64,000 nt of DNA. Origin: Akebia trifoliata. Lineage: Eukaryota > Streptophyta > Magnoliopsida > Ranunculales > Lardizabalaceae. The stretch is taken from positions 33,601,756 through 33,665,755 of the forward strand of contig CM030715.1 of assembly GCA_017979445.1 (NCBI GenBank). Reading direction: 5' to 3'. Under the pieces are notes generated by a model. It saw only the letters and a program-made list of their open reading frames with translations. It was not told the origin of the DNA and ran no database searches. The position numbers and the translations under genes were made by a program. This document shows positions 11,401 through 23,169 of this stretch, in pieces; within the stretch, counting starts at the first letter, position 1; every line of letters begins with the position of its first letter.

Positions 11401-12707
11401 TGATAAGGTCCCAATAACTTGACTTTGGGACCGTAATTTCTCAGATTCTATAACATTATAAATGCTAGTTCCTTTAAATAATTACAAAATTAAATTATTT
11501 ATCCAAATTAATAGAGCTAATGAGGTTTTATTGTTAATTGTAGATAAATAAAGCGCACGTAGAAGTTATCAAATCGCGAAACAACTACGGTTACAATATA
11601 CGAGCCAAAAGGAAGTTTCTAGAAAAACCTCGATCGATTTGGGCGCTACGGCACCGCGTCGCGGTTACCCCTAGGTGCTTCACGGTGATTTCGAGGAATT
11701 TGTCCTCGAGATTTTCACAGAAGCTTCCAATTGCTTCGGTGGTTGTAAGTGAATGAGTTGTTCGAAACGAATCATCCAAAAAGTTGACCCGATTACCCGA
11801 ATACGAATGTTATAAATTGGAGGGTTGATTTTAGAGAAGGGGTCTTCTCTTTGCTCTCTTCTTCTCTAATTTTTTATTTTTCCTCTCTTTAATTCTCTGT
11901 AATTTTCTATTGAGAGAGCTCTTGAGTGTAGTGAGAACATCAAGAGTGCTCAATTCTTTATCTTTGTATTTGTTGGAGAGCTATAAATAAGGATTATAGA
12001 TCGATCATCATCTTCTTCACCCATGTTCTTCATTTGTTTGTTATTTTCTGCAATTACGATTCTTGCGATGATTGGCTAGACTCTCCTTAGAGAGGTCAAG
12101 AATGCCAGAGCAATTTCATCCTACCAATGTTGTTTTGATTCTTTATTTCTGTTTTACATGTTAAATTTGAGAATCCTCTTAGGATAAGATTAGCAAACTT
12201 ATACATTTCAACTCAAGCTTAGATTATTGTTACTTAGATAAGCTCAAGAACAATCATGCTATATGAAGAATTGAAGTATAAGTCAGCTACACTTGTTTGA
12301 AGTTGAAATTCTCATTAATACTCTTTGGTTACCATCAATGTTTAATTCAATTTATCTTCCAATCCACGAGCAATGACTTGCTACGTGGATCGAGTTATAA
12401 TTAGAACAAATCAGCATTTTGGATGAATTGCAAAGGTTGAATTGACCTCTCCAAGCCCTATTTCTTATATCCTCAATCTCTATTTGTAGTTTCAATTTCA
12501 TTTACAAATTAGTTGTTAATTTATTCTCTATTTTTAAACAAATCAATTTTATTTTTAAGAAAAATCTGTTTTCCAATTCTGTTTTGGTCTGTTTATCCGA
12601 ATAAGGTTTTGAATCCAAACTGTCCCTGTGGAACGAATTCAACTTGCCCAAAGTCTTAATTCACATATCTATCTCTGCATTTATTTAGCAAGCTTTACAA
12701 CCGATCA
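11401..12707. mobile_element. Solo LTR, TGATAAGG family, copy b
   Basis: A 1307-bp TG...CA segment is similar throughout to 7013-8303. It is flanked by a perfect 5-bp duplication ATATC (11396-11400 and 12708-12712). It interrupts an older repeat (GGGCGAGTGGGGGTTATAG ... GCTATAGAATATGG) whose uninterrupted relatives lie near 36.1 and 52.1 kb. Confidence 0.8.
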
Positions 12708-12773
12708 ATATCCACTGCTATAGAATATGGAATCTGTTGCTATAGTTTGCCATTGAACGCTACCCATATATAT

Positions 12774-13124
12774 GGGTCCCGTTTAGCAACAAACATTTTG
12801 GCAAAACATTTTTCAAAACATGGGTTAGAGGTTTTGGAAAGGACTGATTTTTGGTGAGGATGATCTCTACGGTGAGGAGATCATCCTTAGTAAAAATCAG
12901 CAAATTCCAAAACTTCTAGCCCCAGTTTACAATTTGAAAAATCGTGGACCGTCCATTTTTTGTAAACCATTTTTTATGGGGTTAGAAGTTTTGGAATGGG
13001 CTGATTTTTGGTGATGATGATCTCCTCACCGTAGAGATCATCCTCACCAAAAACCAACCCATTCCAAAACATCTAACCCATGTTTTGAAAAATGTTTTGC
13101 CAAAATGTTTGTTGCTCAACATTT

Positions 13125-13126
<2 letters not shown>
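12774..13126. mobile_element. Mutator-like MITE 1 of the spacer cluster
   Basis: The left end GGGTCCCGTTTAGCAAC is matched by a right end GTTGCTCAACATTTCC. Inside are two palindromes of about 100 bp built on GGTTAGAAGTTTTGG / CCAAAACTTCTAACC, separated by a spacer with TGGACCGTCCATTTTTT. It abuts TA microsatellites, so a target duplication cannot be read. Confidence 0.7.

Positions 13127-13174
<48 letters not shown>
13127..13174. repeat. (TA)n microsatellite between two MITEs
   Basis: An uninterrupted AT dinucleotide run. It lies between two members of the same MITE family, as do similar runs near 13.71-13.74 and 14.13-14.15 kb. Confidence 0.9.
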
Positions 13175-13176
<2 letters not shown>

Positions 13177-13540
13177 GTCCCATTCAATGGCTAACTTTGT
13201 GGCAAAATATTTTTCAAAACATGAGTTAGAAGTTTTGGAATGGGCTGATTTTTGGTGAGGATGATCTCTACGGTGAGGAGATCATCCTCACCAAAAATCA
13301 GCCCATTCCAAAACTTCTAACCCATGTTTACAAGTTGAAAAATCATGGATCGTACATTTTTTGTAAACTATTTTTGATGAGGTTAGAAGTTTTTGAATGG
13401 GCTGATTTTTTGTGATGATGATCTCCTCACCGTAGAGATCATCATCACCAAAAATCAGCCCATTCCAAAACTTCTAACTCATGTTTTGAAAAATGTTTTG
13501 TCAGAAAGTTTGTCAAAAAGTTGGCCCTTGAACGTGACCC
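13175..13540. mobile_element. Mutator-like MITE 2 of the spacer cluster
   Basis: It starts GGGTCCCATTCAATGG and ends GGCCCTTGAACGTGACCC. The internal double-palindrome architecture is that of MITE 1. The ends belong to a slightly different terminal subtype (TTCAAGGGCC rather than GTTCGGCACC). Confidence 0.7.
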
Positions 13541-13565
13541 TGTATATATAGAGAGAGAGAGAAGG

Positions 13566-13710
13566 AAATGTTCAACACCAAATATTTTGCCCAAACATTT
13601 TTCAAAACATGGGTTAGAAGTTTTGGAATTGGCTGATTTTTGGTGACGATGATCTCTACGGTGAGGAGATCATCATCACCAAAAATCAGCCCATTCCAAA
13701 ACTTCTAACC

Positions 13711-13712
<2 letters not shown>
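13566..13712. mobile_element. Half-length member of the MITE family
   Basis: It contains only the left end (ATGTTCAACACCAAA...) and one palindrome (GGTTAGAAGTTTTGG ... CCAAAACTTCTAACCCC), then breaks off into a TA run. It looks like a deletion derivative. Confidence 0.6.
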
Positions 13713-13741
<29 letters not shown>

Positions 13742-13745
<4 letters not shown>

Positions 13746-14131
13746 CAGGTTCAAGGGCCATATGAGAAAACTTTCGTTTTTAATAAAATTTTAAAATATG
13801 AGTTAGAAATTTTGGATTGAGCTGATTTTTTGTGAGGATGATCTCTATGATGGGAAGATCATCCAAAAAAAAAAAAAAAAATCAGCCCTATCTAAACTTC
13901 TAACCCCATTAAAAGTGATTTAGAATGTGGACCGTCGATTTTTTACCACTTTTTATCACTAATTTGTAAATCACTTTTGATGGATTTAGAAGTTTCTGAT
14001 TGAGCTGATTTTTTGTGAGGATGATCTTCTCATCATAGTGACCATCCTTGCAAAAAATCAGCTCAATCCAAAACCTCTAACCCTTATTTTGAAGAACGAA
14101 AGTTTTCTCATATGGCCCTTGAACCTGACCC
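13742..14131. mobile_element. Mutator-like MITE 3 with perfect 37-bp inverted ends
   Basis: The ends GGGTCAGGTTCAAGGGCC and GGCCCTTGAACCTGACCC are perfect complements, and the match continues inward through CATATGAGAAAACTTTCGTT. The internal palindromes are diverged (GATTGAGCTGATTTTT instead of GAATGGGCTGATTTTT). It lies between TA runs. Confidence 0.75.
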
Positions 14132-14145
14132 ATATATATATATAT

Positions 14146-14515
14146 GGGTCCCGTTCAGCACCCTATGCTTTACCCTATGCTTTACCCTACACGTTTTGTC
14201 TTACATGGGTTAGAAGTTTTTGAATAGGCTAATTTTTGATAAGGATAATCTTTATGGTGAGGAAATCATCCTCACCAAAAATCAGTCCATTCTAAAACTT
14301 CTAACTCCATAAAAAATGGTTTAAAAAAAATGGACGATTCATGATTTTTCAACTTGTAAACATGGGACAAGAAATTTTAGAATTAGCTGATTTTTGGTGA
14401 GGAGGATCTTCTAACCGTAGAAATCATCCTTACCAAAAATCAGCACATTCCAAAACTTCTAACCCATGTAGAACAAAAAAAAGTAGAGTAAAGGGTAGGG
14501 GGCCAAACATTTCCC
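14146..14515. mobile_element. Mutator-like MITE 4 of the spacer cluster
   Basis: It starts GGGTCCCGTTCAGCACC and ends CCAAACATTTCCC, with the inner CCTACACGTTTTGTC / CCATGTAGAACAAAA arms and the double palindrome typical of the family. An ORF at 14038-14223 spans its edge and is not a gene. Confidence 0.7.
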
Positions 14516-16086
14516 ATATATATAATACTTGTATATATTAACATGTAAACATTGTCATGCACTCACGGGAAGTTATTGAAGCAACTAAGAATCACAGACT
14601 ACATCTAAATTCAACTATTATCTTAGAATTTTAGAAATATCTCAACTACTTTTTTAAGGAAATAATTGTAGAACGTATGAAAAACTTCAAAACTCCATTA
14701 TAAGAAAGACTTAGGAGATTAATATATATGAATGTATTCAAATTATATGTTTTATCATAGACAAGTGTGTTTTCTTAATCCTTTCTATCCTGATTGTAAT
14801 TTGTTGCTCATTTAAATTATTAATCTTTTTACCCCCAAAAAGTTTGTCTTAATTCATTCAAGCATCATGTACCTTACATACTCCTTTGATAATATATAAG
14901 ATGTGTTGGAACCTTGAGAAATAAGAATAAAATTATACAAGTTGCCTAGAGAAATAGAAGAAGAGATTTTCTTTTCTTATCCCACTAATTCAAGTTGCAT
15001 AAAGATCTAAGATATGAAAACTAATACCAATTGAAAGATGATTCAAACCAAGTCAAATTTTATTGTTTTAATCTGTAGAGAAGGCTCATTAAGTCAAACT
15101 AACTCTTAGAGAGGATTGAGAAGGAATGGCAGATTGGATTGAAAGAATCAAATATGTATTATATGATTAAGGCAAAGAGTACAATGCCCACCTATGCACA
15201 AAAGGTTATGAATTTAATGTATTCGAGGTATGAAACATTAGTAGAGACTTTTATTTATGTTAGAAAGTTGATAATCTTGATTTAAAATGCAGACCAAAAC
15301 TAAAGTATTTAGAGCGGAGCTAACATAACCCATCGAATATGAGAGCTACAAAGACAACCAATTGATAGATATTTTGACCAACAATATTCCTCAACCTTGT
15401 CATAGTGATAAAATTCACATCCCCAACTAGATGCCTTTGAACCATTTGGGTATTGCATTTTTTTAGGAAAGAGCATGAACTCTTTTTTAATTTAAACTCA
15501 AATTACGAAAGACAATCAAACGTAAAAGAGGTTCAATAAAAAAAAAATGGGGAATTATACAAAATGCTTATAAAATGTAGGAATCATTGCATTTTGAAAA
15601 TTTATCTTTATTTTCTTTTGTTTTTGCTGAATAAAATAGATTTTTATGTAGAAGATCGATATAATTATTAGTCATCGAGTTCAAATTTAGCCCGCCCATC
15701 CCCCCAACTCCCACTCCAACTGACAGAAAATCCAGGCCCGTCCCTGTTTTCGAGGTGTCAACATTTCATTGGTTTTCTGAATGTGTAATATCGTTTGATC
15801 AGCTCTTGATGGAGATATAAAAGCATTTGTCTGGTATGAGATAGTTCGTGACGAAGTTAATTGGGTACCTCATTTGTATTCCACACGTCATTGTGTCATT
15901 GTGTCATGCAAGACGTCACGGCCTACGCCATTCGAAAGAAATCAATATTTTGTGGGCACAAACGTTTGTATTGCCCTGCAACTGGAGGAATTTATTAGGC
16001 CCTTTTCATTTATAAAACTATTCAGACGTCCTTTAATCATTTGGTGAACATCAATTGTCTCTTGGAAACATTAACCAATAGTTTGA

Positions 16087-16088
<2 letters not shown>

Positions 16089-16159
<71 letters not shown>
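16089..16159. repeat. Long (TA)n microsatellite upstream of copy 2
   Basis: About 70 bp of perfect TA repeats lie 480 bp before the ATG of copy 2. The minus-strand ORF rich in Tyr-Ile at 16037-16237 is an artefact of this run. Confidence 0.95.
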
Positions 16160-16160
<1 letters not shown>

Positions 16161-16540
16161 CAAAGACAAAAAATTGACGTTTGGATTAAGGGAAGAGTCG
16201 TGATTTTCTGACTTTCCCTCTCACAAATTCCCATCAAACTCTTTCTACATGATTGTGAATAGAATCATAAATTTTTTTCAGGATTCACAATTGTAGATCT
16301 CTATAAAAAAAATACAGTTGTTTATTTCAAGGAAAAAATTATGATACTAGCACTTGTTGACGATAATTTATTAGAGGGGAGTCAATTTATCATTATTCTA
16401 TAGAAATCACACCTCAATATTATTGATCAAGCCAAGGGTGTCTTATAAATTTATAAAAGTATAAGAAATCTTTGTAATTAACATATTTTCCAGGGATTAG
16501 CAATTAAAAATCCCTTTGGGGCTACGGCTGCACTTTTGCC

Positions 16541-16583
16541 TATAAAAGGGGAAGCCATGATCCTTAACGAAGTATCTTCTCTG

Positions 16584-16622
<39 letters not shown>

Positions 16623-16640
16623 AACTCACTTCCATATAAA
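16541..16640 (+). promoter_or_regulatory. Core promoter and CT-rich leader of SDR copy 2
   Basis: TATAAAA at 16541-16547 is followed by a CT tract of about 33 nt (16585-16617) and then the ATG at 16641. The tract length differs in each copy. Pyrimidine patches of this type are common around plant transcription starts. Confidence 0.6.
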
Positions 16641-19600
16641 ATGGCAGAAAGGATTTCCTCTTCTACAACTAAAAGGTTCTAGTTTTTTTTTTTTTTTTGT
16701 GATTTATTTGTTCGACTCACCAAAACTTATTAACATACAATGTTGTATTCAGGGTTGCAGTTGTTACGGGGGCCAATAAAGGAGTTGGATTGGGGATATG
16801 TAAACAGTTAGCTCAGAATGGAGTTTTTGTAGTATTAACAGCTAGAAATGAGAAAAGAGGTGTTGAAGCTGTTGAAAATCTCAAAAAATCTGGACTAGCT
16901 GATGTGGTTTTTCATCAACTTGATGTGATGGACCCATCAAGTATTGCTTCCTTGGCAGAATTCATCCATACCCAATTCGGGAAACTTGATATCTTGGTAA
17001 GATTCAAAATCAATGTTTCTAAATGTTTCCATTTTTTTTTCTTAATTCGTTATCAACATTAATATTATTGAAAATGTGTTCATAACTGCTTTCAATATTT
17101 CAATCTACGTTATTTTTAGATCCTTGTATCGCTTTTTATAGAACCTTCATTTTATATATTCCTTCTAATTGGGATATAATCAGTCTTTGTTGAACATGCC
17201 CATCATTTATTTTTTGTATCAGATATTTAAAAATACATTACCTATGGCCCTTTTTACATAATCTATACTTGGGATTTTAAGACCCATTAGAAGATAATTA
17301 GGAGAGAGGTCACGGTAATGGTGACCAGAATGTTCGACATGTTGGAGAATTGTCCTGAATTCAATCCGGATTCTTGATGATCTGTTAACGACCCGTATGA
17401 CCTGTTTGATTTGGGTTTTGATCTGACTTGTTTATCCTCTTTTGTAACCCTAAGTGTATGAAGGGTATTTTTAGGGTTTATTCTTTGTGTGTTGCAAAGA
17501 AAGCCGCCAGAGAGAGCTAAGAATGGGTGTAATAAGGGACTAGGGTTTTTTGATGAACGAAATCTCATTGTAGATAGTGGATTGATCATTGTTGCCCGTG
17601 GATGTAGGCATCTTGCCAAACCATGTAAATCGTGTCTCATGTTTCTATTTTCTTTATTTTGTTTTTCTTTTAATCTCTTGCTCCCAGTTCGTTTTATTTA
17701 TTGCACGCTTTAGCACAGCACTGCATTTGTCATTCAAGTACCCTTTCCTATGGCTATCATCATAGTTTAGGTGGAAGTTGGGTGATTGTCCACGTGTACA
17801 TACTATCAAATAGTTCTTAAGAAAGGCCTTATCCACTTGTATAATCTTCATTTTTTTTAATGTATTCATAATAAGTAAATTAAATTGCTTCGCTGAATTT
17901 TCTTTTTTCTTCTTTTATTACAAATTTTTGTGCTAGCTGTGAAATGGTCTTAATGATAGGTGAAATACTGAAACTCAATGCAGGTTAACAATGCAGGAAT
18001 TACTGGAACCATAATAAATAGTGACATGGTACCGGGCCAAAGCAGCGAGGATGTTCAGGTAAGATTATGAGAATTTGGTTTATTAAGAAATTTGGTAATT
18101 TAAACTAGAGATATTTAAGAAAAAGTGACGAACTTTTTACCATTTCGGTTCACTGATCATTTTAATTACCAAAACATAAACAATAACAATAACGAATTCA
18201 GAGGTTTAAAGTGAAATTGTCACTTTAAACCTACGAAATAGTCACTTTGTTCTGAACTTTTTTTTAACGAAAACGTGTTTGTTCACGTTTTGGTAATTAA
18301 AATGAACAGTGAGCACGAATCGTAAATAACTCATTTTCAGCTCACGAAATAGTAATTCACCCTTTTAACTATAGGAAGTACTTAACTATTCTTCATGAAT
18401 GCAGCGCAAATTGGTGGAAGCAATGACACAGACATACGAATTAGCAGAAGAATGTCTGAAAACAAACTACTATGGCACCAAAGGATTGACTGAAGCACTT
18501 CTTCCCTATCTTAAGCTTTCCAAATCACCAAGAATTGTTAATGTTTCATCCACAGTTGGCAAACTAGAGGTACAAAAACTCCTCCTTTATAATGGCATAT
18601 TGGATGAACGATAATCACCCACTAATCCTATTCATAGAGCAATAATTTAGAGGGGAGATTGGTCTCTGTTCTAATCATGGTGACAAAATTCTGTGATTTT
18701 TTTTTCTTAAAAACCATTGAGTTTTTGAACAAATATTTGATTTATCAAAAAATCACGATTAATCATGATTTAATTGATGATTTTTTGAAAAATTCACAAA
18801 TTGTTCTATTTTTAACATTTTTTGAATTATCATCTTATTGATATATGAAATAAGGGTCCCGTTCGGCACCCAACCATTTGCCCAACATGTTTTCTCCTAC
18901 ATGGGTTAGATGTTTTGGAATAGGCTGATTTTTGGTGAGGATGATCTCTATGATGAGGAAATCCTCCTCACCAAAAATCAGCCCATTCCAAAACTTCTAA
19001 TCCCATCACAAATGGTTTACAAAAAATGGACGGTCCACGATTTTTCAACTTGTAAACATGAGGTTAGAAGTTTTGGAATGGGCTGCTTTTTGGTGAGGAT
19101 GATCTTCTAATCGTAGAGATCATCCTCACCAAAACTCAGAGATTATCCTCACCAAAAATCAGCCCATTCCAAAACTTCTAACCCATGTAGGACAAAACAT
19201 GTTGGGCAAATGGTTGGGTGCTGAACATTTCCCATGAAATAAATTCTCGATTAATCCGACTTTTTTCAAAGCCATCTTTTAGTTCCAATAAATTAGAATA
19301 ATCACTTGATCCACAAAGCAATTTGTGTTGGAAAAATGCAAAATTAGTTGTGGTAAAAGAGTAATTTTCTTATTTTATTCCTCATTTAAATTCTTCTACT
19401 TGTGTTCCAGTATGTCCCTAATGAAAGGGCTAAGATGATACTAAATGATGTTGATGGTCTCACTGAGGAGAAAGTTGAGGGAGTGCTGAATGAGTTTCTA
19501 AAGGATTTCAAGGATGGTTTGTTAGAAAGCAAAGGCTGGTCTTGTCCATTTCCTGTTGCCTACGTAGTCTCTAAAGCAGCTATGAATGCTTACACAAGGA

Positions 19601-19791
19601 TTCTTGCAAAAAAGTTCCCTACTTTCATGATAAATTCTGTTTGTCCTGGTTTTGTAAAAACAGATTTGAATTTCAATCTTGGGTCATTGACCCTTGAAGA
19701 AGGCGCCGAAACTCCAGTGTGGTTAGCTTTGTTACCTGATGGCGGATCTTCTGGCCTCTTCTTTTCTCGAAAGGAAGTAAGGTCGTTCTGA
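16641..19791 (+). CDS. SDR copy 2 (type B), neomenthol dehydrogenase/salutaridine reductase-like, intact
   Basis: Exons 16641-16675, 16753-16996, 17984-18058, 18405-18569 and 19411-19791 join in frame (900 nt, 299 aa). It is the best reference for type B. Residues: TGANKGVG 17-24 (dinucleotide-binding loop), TARNEKR 41-47 (NADPH-type basic residues), NNAG 95-98, Asn139 in KTNYYGTK, Ser166/167 in VNVSST, Tyr224-VVS-Lys228, CPGFVKTD 251-258. All SDR catalytic positions are present, so an active NADPH-dependent carbonyl or enone reductase is expected, presumably soluble and cytosolic. Intron 2 holds an LTR remnant, intron 3 a foldback MITE and intron 4 a 380-bp Mutator-like MITE; none alters a splice site. 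The segment between Trp216 and Tyr224 (SCPFPVA) is longer than in copy 1, which may affect the substrate pocket. It could be called menthone reductase, isopiperitenone reductase or salutaridine reductase-like; sequence alone does not decide. Confidence 0.87.
17340..17723. mobile_element. Copia-like LTR remnant in intron 2 of SDR copy 2
   Basis: It begins TGTTGGAGAATTGTCC and has an internal leader-like stretch (GTATTTTTAGGGTTTATTC). Its 3' part (GTGGATGTAGGCATCTTGCC, then AACCATGTAAATCGTG) matches the usual layout of plant Copia LTR ends. Related copies are in intron 2 of copies 3 (about 32.34 kb), 5 (about 49.68 kb) and 6 (about 56.07 kb). The ORFs on either strand here are not genes. The right border and target duplication are uncertain. 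Confidence 0.5.
18125..18362. mobile_element. Foldback MITE in intron 3 of SDR copy 2
   Basis: The left arm TGATCATTTTAATTACCAAA pairs with the right arm GTTTTGGTAATTAAAATGAA. The right end (CTCACGAAATAGTAATTCACCC) is the complement of the left end of the elements in the downstream modules. It is shared by intron 3 of copies 3, 5 and 6. Confidence 0.6.
18854..19233. mobile_element. Mutator-like MITE in intron 4 of SDR copy 2
   Basis: A 380-bp element with ends GGGTCCCGTTCGGCACC and GGTGCTGAACATTTCCC. Inverted arms extend through CAACCATTTGCCCAACATG, and there are two inner palindromes. A perfect 9-bp duplication ATGAAATAA flanks it (18845-18853 and 19234-19242). Introns 4 of copies 3 and 5 show the empty site with one ATGAAATAA. 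The 9-bp duplication and long terminal inverted repeats indicate a Mutator-like (MULE) MITE. Confidence 0.88.
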
Positions 19792-20340
19792 TCGGAAAAA
19801 ACATATTAGAAGAGACTTATAAAGGTGGAATTATTCTATTGTGGATGTTCTAAACATATTATTAGGAGAGAATAACTGTAGAACTTTTCTATTGTGGATG
19901 CATGTTCTACACTTAGGTAGCTCTTTTGCATGAATGTCTTTGTATTACATCGTTACAAAAATAAATAAAAAAATCGAGTGCTCGAATCCTTATTTTTGTT
20001 ATACCTTTACCTATCCAGGAGCGATATAATAACCACAATTTATCATATCCAATTAAAAACTAATTGATATCTTTTATTCCAACAGTTAGCCCTTCCTTGA
20101 TCTACTTCTCTATTTCTAATTTGAAATTGTTGGTATACAAAGATTCCAAAAAAGAGTGGCCAAGGAATATGCTCCGTCTTGATTCTACTTAATATAAAAT
20201 AATTGGACTCAAAAGAAATTTTCCAGAATTCTAATTTTGTGATGAGAAGAATACAATATGAGAAAATTTCAAGTATAATTCGGTAAATCTAACGAGAAGT
20301 TATAAATTTAATGATTTTGAGTTTTATAGTAAATTAAGTC
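19792..20340 (+). other. 3' flank of SDR copy 2
   Basis: Presumed 3' untranslated region and flank, colinear with 58508-59007 after copy 6. It includes a near-duplicate phrase (AGAACTATTCTATTGTGGATG type) repeated twice at about 19828 and 19880. No gene is seen. Confidence 0.5.
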
Positions 20341-21447
20341 ATGTTCAATAGCCAATTAGTTGGCCAATGTGATTTGTCTTGTAGAAAATCAGCCCATTTC
20401 ATATATCATGCATATAGTTGTAATCACCTGAATTTTTGGATTGATTATTTAAAATATGACTTAAGGTAATTAATTGGAGAATGATGATGTTGGTAATATT
20501 GGTATTTGTGAAAATAATATTTTTATGTGTGTCTTGACTAGAAATAAAACGGGTTGAGTTGAATGACATGAAGATAAAAACATCTGGGGTCAAATTCCTT
20601 ATTAATCTATAAACAAAGACTAAGGTCAAGGGTGGCATGTAATCAAGTTTAAAACTGAGAGGGGAATCTCTAACATTCACTAATGCATGAGGAGGACTTT
20701 GCAAATTACCCTATATCTAGGTGATAATAAATAATAAAAAAAATGATTTACCTTCCTTTCGGTTGTCGAATAGAGAAAAGAAATGGATTGTGAGTTAGTG
20801 GTGGTCCTTGTTAATGAAATGTGTTTGTCTGTACGTGGGAGGCAAAGATAGTAATTGAAATGACGGTTGTGGTAATGGTGGACCTCACCACTTGCTTGCA
20901 AAATAAAAAGAAAGAATATGAAGCATTATTGGTTGGAATTATGTTAATGGTGGTCATCACTACTAACTTGCAAATTGAAATAAATGATGTGAAGCATTTT
21001 TAGTAGTTTAGAGGGTAAAATTGATATTAGACCCATGATATAAATAAGACAAATATCTATGATTAATTACAATAATTAATGCGTATCTTGAGATATTGAT
21101 TGATATATCTTGGATTAAACTTTATTTAGTTAAGATTGTAATTTTATCCAAAAATAGAAAATCTCATAATTTATTAGAGAAGATCTATTTCTAAATAAGA
21201 ATAGATTTTGTAAGGTGAACTATTAGGTAGAAGGAAGAGAGACTCTTAGGAGGAAGCAAAAAGGTAGAGGAGGTTAGGTTTTGTAAATCTTGTAATGGTT
21301 TGAAAAATAGTAAAATGATTTTTTCGAGTTCAAGGACATAGTCTTATTTTAGGATGAACCACATAAATAAATATTGTGTTTTGTCTTCTCTCCTTGTTTT
21401 CTATCTCTTTGATTATTTTTATGTATGATTTTTGATCATTTGACAAT
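20341..21447. other. Unique block after copy 2, possibly an old LTR
   Basis: The block is not shared with the other spacers. Its right end (GTTCAAGGACATAGTCTTAT, GAACCACATAAATAAATA, then T-rich to TTTGACA) resembles the U5 side of a plant LTR. No target duplication was found. The overlapping minus-strand ORFs at 20399-20704 and 20680-20901 have no recognisable domain. Confidence 0.35.
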
Positions 21448-23169
21448 GCTGACATTACAACAATGCTCTTACACCATTTGATACAAGTAAAGGCGACAGC
21501 TGCGTAAAGAACTAGGATGGTATTGATACAAAATTAGAAGAACACGCAAGAAGATTACAAATGTCTTTCCAATGTGGTTGAATCAAGATACACTGACAAA
21601 ATATCTTTATAAGTGAGTCCTAAATATATTAAGGCTCTAACAAAGTCATCAAAACTGCAAAAGCCTTTTAGATCAATAAAAAGTCTCTTTCTTTTATTTA
21701 TTTTATACATAACTTAGTAAAAGCAATGTAGTATTGGAGAACCTAATGGGGTTGGGTCAATTATAAAACTAGAGCAAGAGATCGCTCTCTCTGATTGTAT
21801 AGTGCCCTTAGTCCACAGTAATGACATTGCCCGCTTAGGTTTTAACCTGCCCAACTTTAAAATACTTAGTGTTAAAAGCTTATAGTTCAAGCTTTAAACA
21901 TTAACCTACTTGATGTGGGAATATGTCATGATCTTGTCGGTGCGTCTACTTAGAAAATGAGAAGGGATAGTGAGACCAAGAGGTGAAAGTGGAGCCGTCA
22001 TGTGTATTTAATGGAATGGAAGAGGGAGTTGAGAGTGTTTATAAAATGAGTGGTTTCCTTACTTATTCTGCTGCATATTAGGAAACTTCTATGGGATTAG
22101 GTGGTGCAACAATAAATACTAGTGTCATCCTAAAAGTTGGGATACCTTGCGATACGTAAAAAAAAAAATATTATACTAGCTAGAGGTCATTGATCTCTTA
22201 AACCCTTCAATATATCTTCACCTATCCATGCTTGTAAAGTTTTCCAGTGTCAATGGACTGTAACCCAATAGATTTAAGTGTGTCAAGTGTGAAAAATCGA
22301 AACAACAAGGATAATAGAAAACAAAGCCCAGACTCAACCTATCAAGATTTTGAAAAGAGAAAAAGCACTTCTTTGATTGATATCTCAATTTTTGGGGTGA
22401 CTTACCATTTCATGAGTTGAATTTGACAAACTTATGACTGTTCATTTCAATTATCAATATGTGAACGATGACATATTCGGAGGTTTTAAAGTGATTATTT
22501 TTCATATTTAAATTGACTATCCTGTTAAAAATAGTGAAACCTGCAGGATAGTTATTTTAAAACTTCGAATTTGTTACCATTCATGTTTTGGTAATTAAAA
22601 TGAACAGTGAGCCGGAATTTTAAATTTGTCAAAAGTGGATCATGTTTTTCATAAATATCTCCAACTTTTATATAAAAAGGAGTTGTTTAATAAGGTCACT
22701 TCTATTACAGAAGATGCGTATGCTTCATTACGATAAGCATGTGATGATAAACCTAGTCCAGTTATTCTTCTGAATGTCTAGAAGGTTAATATTGTTGATT
22801 CGTGATAATTTGACCATCTCATGTGACAAACTCAATCAATTACCCTGACATGGCAAGTTCGAGGAACCGTTGATCTGCACTCCTCGAGATACATAGCTGA
22901 ACATTCCCATAAATAATGTATCTCGTGGGAACAATGTATCCCGAGGAGCACATATCTATGATTTCCAAACTTGTCACGTCAAGCAGTTGATTGAGTTTGC
23001 CACGTGAGGTAGTGAGATTATCACGACTCTAATTATGTTTGATCAGGTCTTGATGAAGATGTATATATGCACTGAGTCGTGATAATCTCACTACCCCATG
23101 CATATTCAATGGACTACTTGATGTGACAAATTCAGGAAAAATAGATATGTTCTCTTAGGGATACACGAT
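21448..23169. repeat. Downstream module D2, left part
   Basis: Colinear with 6.1-9.06 kb (minus the solo LTR there) and with 43.2-44.9 kb. It includes relatives of both foldback MITEs. Its last 460 bp (22710-23169) are repeated at 26701-27160. No gene is seen. Confidence 0.7.

Larger units (their letters stand above)
14516..16640 (+). repeat. Short common spacer plus upstream module U2 of copy 2
   Basis: 14.52-14.93 kb matches spacer ends at 28.9-29.7, 36.3-36.6, 47.4-47.8 and 52.3-52.8 kb. From about 14.94 kb the upstream module begins (GAAATAGAAGAAGAGATTTT). It has the CATGCAAGACGTCACGG block near 15905 and lacks the SINE seen in U1 and U4. No gene is seen. Confidence 0.7.

Noticed and set aside
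12774..14515. Regularly repeated blocks that might suggest a CRISPR-like array
   Set aside because: The repeats are TIR-bearing MITEs with palindromic halves in a plant genome, and there are no uniform short repeats with unique spacers.
16037..16237. ORF encoding a long Tyr-Ile repeat (also at 47278-47469)
   Set aside because: It is a translation of a TA microsatellite and has no coding support.
17287..17640. 117-aa minus-strand ORF, seen again near 32.4, 49.8 and 56.1 kb
   Set aside because: It lies within intron 2, in the Copia-like LTR remnant, and its reading frame is disrupted differently in each copy.
18910..19110. ORF inside intron 4 of copy 2
   Set aside because: It is entirely within a palindromic MITE and its reading frame is an accident of the inverted repeats.
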